Positions 33,362 to 42,595 of a stretch of DNA of 64,000 nucleotides are shown piece by piece. The DNA is taken from NCBI GenBank assembly GCA_021464415.1, contig CM038468.1:36444969-36508968 (forward strand). The letters run 5' to 3'. Position numbers and translations under genes: made by a program. Source of the stretch: Lonicera japonica (lineage: Eukaryota; Streptophyta; Magnoliopsida; Dipsacales; Caprifoliaceae). Under the pieces are notes generated by a model. That model searched no databases, was not told where the DNA came from, and saw only the letters and a program-made list of their open reading frames with translations. Position 1 is the stretch's first letter. Every line of letters starts with the position of its first letter.

Positions 33362-33444
33362 TTATATAGTGGAACACATTGTCGCGCGACAAACAGGGTC
33401 ATTGTCGCGCGACAAAGAGCCCTCTCCCGAGGTGTCGCGCGACA
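33362..33444 (-). promoter_or_regulatory. Antisense promoter in D with the LTR dyads
   Basis: On the minus strand CTATATAAG (33362-33370) is preceded by three copies of the D LTR dyad: TTGTCGCGCGACAA at 33379-33392 and 33402-33415 and TGTCGCGCGACA at 33433-33444, centres 23 and 30 bp apart. A pyrimidine-rich leader and the ATG at 33239 follow. Spacing from dyad to TATA is within a few bases of that in the LTR promoter. Confidence 0.75.
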
Positions 33445-34287
33445 ATCACCCCCCTCCCCTGATTTTTTTGACCTTTTTCTCATTTTTATCTCCTGCAGGA
33501 GGACTTCCGAGAGGCAGTTTTCGAAAAAATTGCCAAAAACCGCGCACCCAGGATGAGAACACGAGGAAAGACTTCCAAATCATCTCTCCAAAAATGCGTG
33601 AACGAAATGTGAACAAACAAAGTAGTCTCTGATCTCCCAGAAGGGACCGAGGCCATCAAATGAGAAAAAGCAGAATAGCGAGATAAGACGGGAATAGAAA
33701 AAATTGAAAGAGTAGAAAAGAGAAGAAACCCGCATGAGCGCCCAAAGCGAGCGAGAGAAACAGAAATGCAGAGTGGCAGGGAGAGCCACACCAAAAGTGA
33801 TAGCTAAGCCAAAACCGGCTCAGGGCTTCGTTTTGGGTGAGTAAGGCTCCTGATCACGACAAAGGGATAAAAAGACTCCTGGTCAAAAACAGAGAAGGCC
33901 AGGAAAAGTCTTTCCCAAAATAGGGAGAAATAAGGGCATCGAAAAACAGAATACGATGTGGGCCCACCAAAAGAGAAAACTAAGAAAAGATCAGAGATCA
34001 GAGATTGAACTTTCAAACAAATTTTCTTTTCAGCACGATACAGAAAAGATGGTTTGAAAAAAACCTCAAACCATCGCTCTGCGGAGAGCAAGAGAAATCC
34101 GAAAACCGCCTCTGAGAGAAGCTTCTCCACTCGAGAAAAACATGAGAAACAAAGTTCAGAAAGATACAGGGAATCGGACATCCAGATTTTGACCCCGAGG
34201 AGCTCTTTTCACCTTCACAAAACTTCTCTCTCTCTCTCTCACTCTAGCAGTCTAAGAGAGACAATCAAAAATCACTGGATTACAAGC
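33445..34287. other. D internal, no gene recognised
   Basis: Purine-rich sequence with no conserved frame. A (CT)n run lies at about 34225-34246. Confidence 0.5.
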
Positions 34288-34712
34288 CCTCTCCGGAGGC
34301 AAACCACGAACACAAGCCCTCTCCGGAGGCAAACCACAACACAAAGCCCTCGCCAGAGGCAAAAGTTACTCATCAAAAGCCCTCCCAGAGGCAATTTTCC
34401 TTTCTTATTTTTCAGGTCAAAGAAGCCCTCCCAGAGAGGCACACGGTAGTCCTCCCACCTGAGGCGAAGCCCTCCCGGAGAGGCACACGGTAGTCCTCCC
34501 ACCTGAGGCGAAGCCCTCCCAGAGAGGCACAGTGAAGCAATGGTAGTCCTCCCACCTGAGGCGAGAAGATCAAAGCCCTCCGAGAAAGGCACATGGTAGT
34601 CCTCCCATCTGAGGCAAGTAGAGCAAATGAAAGCCCTCGAAAGAGGCAATGAGGTAACAAAAGCCCTCTCCGGAGGCAAAACCAAACATAAGCCCTCTCC
34701 GGAGGTATTCAC
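34288..34712. repeat. CCTC / GAGG dyad array near the D 3' LTR
   Basis: About fifteen short inverted repeats of the form GCCCTC-N3-6-GAGGC or GTCCTCCC-N3-GAGGC, for example CCCTCTCCGGAGGC near 34290, 34317 and 34662, and alternating AGAGAGGCAC / CCTGAGGCGA units at 34423-34560. Steps range from 19 to 45 bp, mostly 27-33. They end about 110 bp before the 3' LTR. Confidence 0.75.
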
Positions 34713-34824
34713 GAATACTTTCTGCATACACACACTCCTTTAGAGTTCATGCGGGAGCCATGGATCATGGTCTCTTCCAGTCGCCTCAATTCCTTGCAAG
34801 TAAGGAGCTTGAGTCGAGAGGGTC

Positions 34825-36414
34825 TGTAGACACCCCGATCCGTGACCCCTGCAGGAACCCTAAATGACCTACGAGAACTACTGATTTGGAGTTCGGGACC
34901 CACCCGAGCACCCGAAACTACCCCGAGGGGGTTTGTTGCGCGACAAACCTATTTTCATGAAGGATTGTCGCACGACATATCACATTGTTGTGCGACAATC
35001 CCTGATATGTAGTGCGACAATCCTGCTATGTCGCGCGACAATCCCTCTCTGCACCCGACCAACCACTTTCTGACACATCACAGTGTCAGAACCCATCACT
35101 TCAGCCGTTTGTCGCGCGACATACAGGTATGTCGCACGACAAACATGCACAGTGAATTAGGAATGTCGCACGACAAACGGATATGTCGCGCGATACTTGC
35201 CTTTTCTGGGGAAATGTCGCGCGACAATCTTCCCCGAGCAGTATAAATAGGCCAACACCCCCAAGGGTTCAAGGCAGCAACTTGAATCTGGAAATTCTGA
35301 GTTTTAGTCTGATTTCATTATCAAGCATTTTATATTATCGTCTTATCTCTGGAGAATTATCGGATCTATTCCCGACACTCGACGTGTCCCGTCTCAGGAA
35401 TCGAATTCTCGGAAATATCTGAAGAAGGAAAAGATTATTATCGCCGGAAATCTCTCCGCTGGATTATATTTTCTTTCTTATTATTATTATTCTCGTCGGG
35501 AAGGTAAAGAAAGTCTCTTCTAGTATTTAAACATTAAATATCTGTGTACTTGTTTTATTTCCGTCGTTTTGTCCACGTTTTATTTGAATAAACTTATTGC
35601 CAAGTTACAAATAGTCTATCGTTTTCAAAACAAAAGGCCCTGATAAAACTATTTGTAAAACCAGAAGAGTAAGTATATTACTATCCGGATAAAATCCTGT
35701 TTTCAAACCCGGACCGGTAAAACTTACTTAGGAAATTAAATACCCGATATATCCTATCTGTTTCATAGATTGTGATATGTCCGGTAAAACTCCCCTCAAG
35801 AGTTCCAATTCCATATCGAAATTAGTTCCATCATAAGATCCGCACTTTTACAAAACTCGAGAAAACCGTCATTATCCGAGAAATAATACGGGAAACTCCA
35901 TTTCTAAAGAAAACAACTCTTGTCACTTGTATTTGCATTTCTCAAAACGAAACATCGGATCTTGGAACATAAAGGTTTTCTATCTCTTTCCCGTTTTTCC
36001 CAGAAATTACGGTTTTCGCTTAGAAAGTAGTAGGCTATCAGTAAAAGCATCCAAGTTTTTCAACATAGAATAAACATATAAAGACCATTAGAGACCGAAA
36101 GGGTGGAATGGGTGCTTAACACCTTCCCAAACCGTAATATAGTTTTCGAACCCTATAGAATCCTGGTTTCGTAAACAAACGTGTAAAGAAAGGCTTAAAA
36201 CCTTTCCTTTTACACAACCATTTTGTACGTTTTACCGTAAAACGTACTGGCGACTCTGAACAAACCCCTTTGCATCTAGAAATAGAACATAGGGACACAT
36301 GATATGAATCAAAAGAGACACTTCAGCAAATGGAACGAAGGAATCCGTTCCGACGTTTCAGACGCCCTACCGAACGGGGACGAGACCCGGGGGTCGCATT
36401 TGCGGATTCTCACA
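34825..36414 (+). repeat. 3' LTR of element D (1590 bp)
   Basis: Same family and order as 24662-26218, preceded by a purine-rich stretch (GAGTCGAGAGGG). Its dyad array (34931-35228) has ten copies rather than nine: about 33 bp extra around 35000-35045. TATAAATA is at 35242-35249. Scattered substitutions separate the two LTRs, many at CG sites. Confidence 0.88.
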
Positions 36415-36620
36415 ACAAGTTTCTAGAGGATTTGACGATTTTCAGTTTCGACAGTTTCTGGTAATATAGTAACCTCTCGTCCGGGTATCCTTTTGGCTTA
36501 ATTTTTTGACCTGTATCACATGTACATAGTATGCATACATTTAGGAATAATCGTGCGTGTATGCGTGTTCATTTTCTTAGAGATCGAGATTCTTACGAGG
36601 GTTGCAAAATAAGGTGTTCA
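36415..36620 (-). repeat. LTR-like block G (part 2)
   Basis: Continuation of 23542-24661 across element D: the ACAAG duplication is at its left edge. It contains no coding sequence. Beyond 36620 the Tat-like RT of element H begins. Confidence 0.45.
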
Positions 36621-38433
36621 TAGGCACTTGTCTGTTGCCTTGGAGATGAATCTGTTTAGAGCTGCTACCCTCCTAGCCAAACTTTAGACTTATTTTGGCT
36701 TGGTTTGAGATTTCATGTTGATTATAGCTTGTATTTTTTTAGGGTCAGCTTCGATTTCCCTTTACGTTACCATAAACCCCAGGAATTTCCCCCTCTTACA
36801 CTAAAAGCACACTTTGCTGGGTTGAGGGACATGCCATTATGTCTGAGTATGGCAAAGGCTTCATTAAGGTCTTCCACATGGCTAGAAGCTTTGAGACTCT
36901 TGACCAGCATATCATCAATATAGACCTCTAAATTTTTGCCTATCTGATCCTCAACTAAGGTCTTTTGACCATCTAATAGGTAGTTTCATCATTCTTTAGA
37001 CCAAACGGCATAGCCTTATAGAAGTGCGCCCCCTCATTAGTGATAAATGATGTATTTTCCTCGTCTTCGAGAGCCATCCTAACCTGATTATAGTCAGAGT
37101 ATGCATCCATAAAGCTTATCATCTAAGGCTCAGTAGTTACATCAACGAGCTAATCAATCTTTAAGAGCAGGAAACTGTCCTTTGGGCAGGCTTTGTTGAG
37201 TTATTTAAAGTCAACGCACATCTTTCACTTCGAGCACCACATTGGAAAGCCACTTTGGGTAGTGGACCTCCCAAATGAAACCAGCTTAGAGAAGCTTCTG
37301 AACTTCTTTTTTAACATCCAAGTTCCTCTCTGCTATAAAGTTTCTATTCTTCAGTCTTACAGGCTTAAAGGTCGGGTAAGCGTTGAGCCGGTGTACCATA
37401 ACCTCTAGATTTAGCCTCTTCATGTCATTATGGGACTAAGCAAAGACATCAGCATTAGTGATGAAACCAACTTGGGGATCATTTTGCCTAGGTTGATTTT
37501 AGGGTTTTTATCAAAAATAATTTAAGATTTGATAAGCGGAATTAAAACCCTAGGTCTAATCAATTTTACTGTCAAAACCTGTGTTGTATTATCTAACAAT
37601 TACATCAAGCAATCACACAACACTCGAAATTTACAAGGTATCCCTACTTGTGTAAGACTAATCCTCAGGCTAACCGATAATGCTTCACTATGATCAAAAC
37701 AGAATTACAGACTCGATGACTTACAAAAATTACTTCCCCACAGTTTACGCAATAGTTCCGTCAATTCCTTGAATATAGAATCCAACCGCAGCTGGCTTGG
37801 CGTAGCGCTTCCCGTTGTTTCGGCTTACTCGTTGCATCCTTCCACTCACTTGATCACAATCCTTCACCCCCGCCTACGATCTCCCTTATCGCGCGTTGGC
37901 CACTTCGCTCACCCCGTCTCTAATCGCAACCGAAGACACTCCTGCAGTACCGTGAACGTTTGGAACCCTAGTTCTTAAAATTGAAGACCAATAGGATCTC
38001 CTATGGCATGTAAACAAAATCTAGATGGTGTTTCAAAACTCTCAAAAATTGATTCTAGCGTTTGGATATTTTCTCTCTCAAAAAGCTCTCTAGAATTATA
38101 TATTTTTGACCCAAACCAATGGTTATATTTATGGGAAAAATATAGAGTCAAATTTCTTTTTGGAATAGGTTAAATATATTAAAAAAATTCGTGCTCTAAA
38201 AAATACAAGCCGGACCAGTACAGATCTCGATAAGTTCGACCAGTCCAAAATCGGAATTTCAAATCTTTGGGCTGTTTTTGCACTGGACCAGTCCACGTTA
38301 TAAAACCTTGTAGCGGTCCGTCAATTTGCGCTGTCATCCTTTTTTCAATCAATTTCCACGTGTCCATGGCTAAAGGAAAAGGTAAAGGCTTGGCCCCCCA
38401 TGATTTTAGTAGCTCACATTGGGGTTTTGGAAA

Positions 38434-38743
38434 GGGTGATGTTATATGCACCCCTATTTTGTAGCCAAGACACCACATAATTAGGGTGTTAAAGGTGTTG
38501 TGGCTACATAATTAGAGGACATTTGATTCGGTGGCAAGTTGCCGACTTGAAGGTTCACATTCGGTGACAGTTTACCGAGTTAGTAACAAAAATTCGGCCA
38601 AAAGTTGCCGTTTAGGTCAAGTCGGTGAAACGTTACCGAGTCAAATGTTCAATTTCGGCAATGAACAACCGACTGGGTGTTTAAATTTTGAGTGTTATTT
38701 GTGGTGTCTTGGCTACAAAATAAGGGTTCATATAACATCACCC
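38434..38743. mobile_element. MULE-type MITE, 310 bp, 44-bp TIRs, 9-bp TSD
   Basis: Terminal inverted repeats at 38434-38477 and 38700-38743 match at 42 of 44 positions, beginning GGGTGATGTTATATG. A perfect 9-bp TSD, TTTTGGAAA, lies at 38425-38433 and 38744-38752. Long TIRs plus 9-bp TSDs are the Mutator-like signature. There is no coding capacity; five dyads fill the interior. Confidence 0.95.
38528..38672. repeat. Five TCGG / CCGA dyads inside the MITE
   Basis: 18-bp inverted repeats such as TCGGTGACAGTTTACCGA, centred near 38536, 38569, 38602, 38630 and 38663: steps 33, 33, 28 and 33 bp. Half-sites are TCGGTRA and TNRCCGA. They occupy nearly all the space between the TIRs. Confidence 0.85.
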
Positions 38744-41697
38744 TTTTGGAAACAAGAGGAATCTTTGACTTTTCAAAGAATAAACTTTTTCTTTTTTTTA
38801 TTAAAATCATTTATACAAAAATACTTTTATTTTAATTTTACCTTTTATTTTATTTTGCCATATTAAATTCGTTTGGGCACCAATTCGACTCAAATTTCAG
38901 AGGGAACTTTATGGAACATGTTAGAGATGAAAAAAAATAAGTTTCCTCAATAATTTGTCTCAACTGGACTTTTTCGAATTACGAAAAATCTCGATAAAAA
39001 TACTTAAAAATTGATTTGACTCAAAAGTTTTTTAATTTAGAATTTTAAGCTCAAACATCACCTATATTTTGAATCAAACTATATTACCAACTTACCTTAG
39101 GTCCAAAATTATGTGCGATGAATCCGATAAATTTAGAAAGCTTTCGTTAATTTTTGCGTCTTCAAATCCTCAATTCGACTCAATTAATTACAACGGAAGG
39201 TGTTCTTACCATTAAAATCAAGCCAACTAAAAATATAAACCTAACAATTAGCTCGCAGGCATTGGGAGAGCTCTTCTTTGACCTCCAGACTGAGCTGATT
39301 GCTAATTTTTAATACTCTATCAAGTTGTAGGGGGTCTAAGGGCAGGACCTCCAAGTCTTCAGCTGGCTTTCCTCTAAGCTATTTTTCTTTATCGTGAGGG
39401 TCTAGAGTTTCAATCTCCCACCTTTCTGAACCATTGGGCCCTTCTGCATTAACCAGCTCCACAGTGGCTGCGGTTTCGGGCTCTACGACCGCGATATCAG
39501 TTGTCCTGACCTCCTTCAGAGCTCTAAATTGACAATATCTGGCTTCCACTTAGTTTTCTCTGACCTCCCCGACTTCATGGGGGTTATATGGTCAAATTGC
39601 TAGTCGTGATGGTAGCTCTGATCTTATTAAGAGTGCCCTGGCCCAAGATAACATTATAGTGGGGAGCCTTGTCCAATATGAGGAAATATGTAATAGTGGT
39701 GACCTACTTCGAAGCTGTTCCTAGAGTCAAACCGAGCTTGATGGTTCCCAAAGATTTGGTCTTCTCTCCAAAAAAATAAACCAGTGTCACTACTGATGGG
39801 GTCAGGTGCTCCGTGGTGAGGTCCATTACTTTGAAGGCATTGTAATACATGAGGTTTGAGGTGGCTTCAGTGTCTATGAGGATTTGATGGACATTGTGAT
39901 TGACCACCATAGCTGTTACTACTAGGGGATCATCATATGGGAACTCTACTCCGATCATATCTTCGTTTGTGAAGGTGATCTCCGCGACATCATACTTCAC
40001 CATCTTGGTAATCCTGAAGCTAAGGAACTCTGCCTCCGAGCTCGAGGCTTTGGTGATGAGCCCCCATCAATCATTTATATCTCATTTGTATGCTCATTTC
40101 CCTTTCCCTTTAGGGGAACTTCATTCTTTTTGTCCACGTACTTGCAGAGTTGTCCCCTCTGGATTAGCTTTTCAATTTCTTCTTTTAGCTTTTAACAGTC
40201 ATCAGATTCATGACCATGATCTTTGTGGTACTTGCAGTATTTTGTCATATCCATCTTCTTCTCCAAAGTCTTCATCTTTCGGGGTTCTGGGACCTGCCTT
40301 GGTTCCAACTGGACGTAGACCTCACCAAGAGAGTTATTAAGGGAGTGAATTGCTGGCGAACTCTGCCTTCGCCTGGTTCAAACTTGTTTGAATCATGCCC
40401 TTCTTGCATTCTCTCTCTTGGCTGTGGGGTGGACTGTGTCCCATTTGGTGCTTGGAGGAGGGCAAGAGAGCTGACAAACTTGATAGATCTCGTTCTTGCA
40501 AGGCTTCTTCCACGCCAATCTTCTTGTTGGCCTGATCTAAGAGATCGAACATAGTTTTATGAGCCATTCTTGCTAGAGTCATCAAGTAGTAAGGGGAGCT
40601 CACCCCTTCCATGAAGGCTAATAATGTTACTCCCTCGTTGAGGTTAGCGATCGTAAGGCTCTCTTAACTGAACCATCAAGAATATTCTTTCAAACACTCT
40701 GTCGACCTCTGTTTGATGGTGAAAAGATAAGTGAAAGATTTGGACTGTTTTCGAGTTCTAAGGAAATGAGAGATGAACCTAGTTTCGAGCACCTGTGAGC
40801 TCTGGATCGATCTTGGGAGCAGGTTGTTACACCACATTCAAGCTTCCCCTTTAGAGTTGTGATAAAAAATCTACATATAATACCATCTGGGACATTCTGG
40901 AGCCCCATTATATTCCGATACTATTGCCAATGGTTTATAGGATCAGTGATTCATCGTAAGACTCCAGCGTGGGGAGTTTGAACTTTTCTGGGACCTGGAA
41001 GCTCTATATGTGTTTTGTAAATAGAGATATGGAATCTCTTACTAGGGCTGTAGTTGAGCTCCCTTCTAGATGGCCCATTGTCTTCATGATCTCGGCCATT
41101 TGAGTCTTCATCTCTGACATGAGTCTTTTTTCCACTTCTTCCATAGATCCCTTATGAGATATCCTATCAAATACAGACCCTTAAAGTCTTGCTTTCGCTT
41201 TTTGCTCAGGCTGTCGAGCTGGAGGGAGTGGAGGTCGAGCTCTTCTGCTTTGGCTTTGGTGTGGAGAGTCTCTCTTAAAACGTACCTCGCGAATCACATT
41301 AACCTTCGGGTTCCTCACTGGTGAGGGTGGAAGTGCAATTGAAATCTCTTCAAAGGAAGAATCACTCTTAGAGCCGGATCGATCAGATTCGAACTCGCTC
41401 TTGCCGCGGCTCCCCCTAAATTCTCTGTGATGGTCTCTGAGCCTTTGTCTAGTTAGGACTCGTGGCAGGACCGGGAGAGCAGCCATATACATAGAAGCTG
41501 AAGTTTACCTATCTCTCGAGCAGACTGGGGATGTTTCTCCTTAGGCCATGAGCCTATCGATTTGGCTTGAAGAGCAGCTTGTTGTTCTTGCAGAGCCAAC
41601 TGGGGATCTGGCTTAGTGTGTTATGAAGACATGGTGGTTTTTTGGACGTGTTTTGTGTTTTAAAAGAAGTGTATGTGACTTTGAGAAAGTGTCTTTC

Positions 41698-42595
41698 CCA
41701 CAAATACAGCCAAACTGTTAGTTCGTAAAACTAGAAGGATAGTTTAGACCATATAGTCAAATGATTAGATCAAATGATTAACATAATAAATGCAGCAACC
41801 CAAGAGAGTTAATGATGTATAGAGGAGGTTGGCCTCATATGAAAATATGAGTTAGTCTTCCTCTGTGGAATAGAGCCAAGAACTCGGTTTTCTTTGTATT
41901 GAGAGTAACTAAATGACTATCACAAACTTATAAAAGTCTCTATGGCTATTCTATCCTCACAATGTTACAGTGAGAGTGCTTGAGCTACGCAAGTTCTAAA
42001 TTTCTTATGTTAATTAGGAGCTCTAATGTGTGCTTTTGAGTTCTATTGCTTCCGTGTTCTTCTTGGTTTTTCAGAAGTGGTTGATCTTAGTTGAAATTGG
42101 TTCAATTTGGTTGAATTGGTCATTTAGAGAAGTAAATGCTTCTTCTATATATGACTAAGATGAAAATGTGTTAAAGAGTCCCCACAGCAGGTCTAAAGCC
42201 ATCCATGATCATTACCATCTCTGATCTTACTTCTCCATGAATTTCGGTACAATAAATGAGTTTGGTATGCACTTAATAAAGTTGAGGGAGGTTCTGCGGT
42301 GTTTGTCTGAGTTGGCAGCAGTCATGCATGACTTTATCAACCACTTTGGTAGAGTGGTTATACGAGGGAGCTCCAAAGCCCATCAAAAGAGCTCTGGCCT
42401 TCAGCTCCATTATTTGTTGTGCGAAATCAATTCTTGGACTAAACACCAAGCCATAAGGAACCCTGACCTCCTCGTAGTACTCGAGCAGGGCTCCTCCGAG
42501 CTCCTCTAATTGTGATAGGTCTGAACTCTGACGTGGACGGCCACGCGTCAGTTAGTGGTTGGCGGGGTGAATTAGGTCATTAATTTGCACCATCA
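41698..42595 (-). repeat. 5' LTR (880 bp) and primer site of element H
   Basis: On the minus strand the LTR runs from TGATGGTGCAAATT (42595) to CGAACTAACA (41716), followed by a degenerate gypsy primer site (TTGGCTGTATTTGTGGG, 41698-41715) and then gag. TATATA lies at about 42146-42151 on the minus strand. The right end abuts the broken RT of copia J, so H inserted into J. Confidence 0.7.

Larger units (their letters stand above)
24662..36414 (+). mobile_element. Non-autonomous gypsy (Tat-like) element D, 11.75 kb
   Basis: LTRs at 24662-26218 (1557 bp) and 34825-36414 (1590 bp) start TGTAGACACC and end GATTCTCACA, flanked by a perfect 5-bp TSD, ACAAG, at 24657-24661 and 36415-36419. A primer site follows the left LTR. 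No reverse transcriptase or integrase of its own was found. The internal region holds a nested truncated Athila-like element, a gag-like remnant, a 69-bp minisatellite, an antisense promoter and ORF, and a CCTC/GAGG dyad array. Tat-lineage elements commonly have tandem repeats and extra ORFs between pol and the 3' LTR, so D looks like a pol-less derivative of that lineage. Confidence 0.88.
37459..39246 (-). repeat. Solo LTR I inside element H, perfect TSD
   Basis: Plus-strand ends TGATGAAACC and ACCTAACA; flanks are identical, ATTAG at 37454-37458 and 39247-39251. Removing the insert and one ATTAG brings the two halves of the element H pre-RT coding region into one frame. On the minus strand it reads TGTTAGG...TTTCATCA, with a TATATAATT run near 38098-38110. 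A diverged relative is at 45483-46564. A MITE (38434-38743) is nested in it. GGAC-CA-GTCC-type dyads lie near 38211-38295. Confidence 0.85.
36626..41631 (-). pseudogene. Tat-like gypsy gag-pol (element H), broken and truncated
   Basis: Minus strand. Gag starts near 41631 and reaches about 40330, with R/S-rich N-terminal sequence (41492-41181) and a Retrotrans_gag block (40908-40337: CRFFITTLKGKLE; SSPYYLMTLARMAHKTMFDL). The protease region is 40003-39704 (ITFTNEDMIGVEFPYDDPLV; LIDTEATSNLMYY), in which the usual D-S/T-G reads DTEAT, so it is probably inactive. RT covers about 37453-36700 (NKACPKDSF; FMDAYSDYNQVRMAL; NPAKCAF) and stops at 36626 where block G begins. Stops and shifts are frequent. 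A solo LTR (37459-39246) splits it just upstream of RT. RNase H and integrase are absent. The RT type differs from element F, so these are two elements. Confidence 0.82.

Noticed and set aside
34272..34733. 153-codon minus-strand ORF with repeated GL-rich motifs
   Set aside because: Produced by translating the CCTC/GAGG dyad array; no other support.
36626..41631. Elements H and F as one gypsy element split by block G
   Set aside because: Both contain the same stretch of the RT-RNase H junction and their sequence types differ, so joining them would duplicate a domain boundary.
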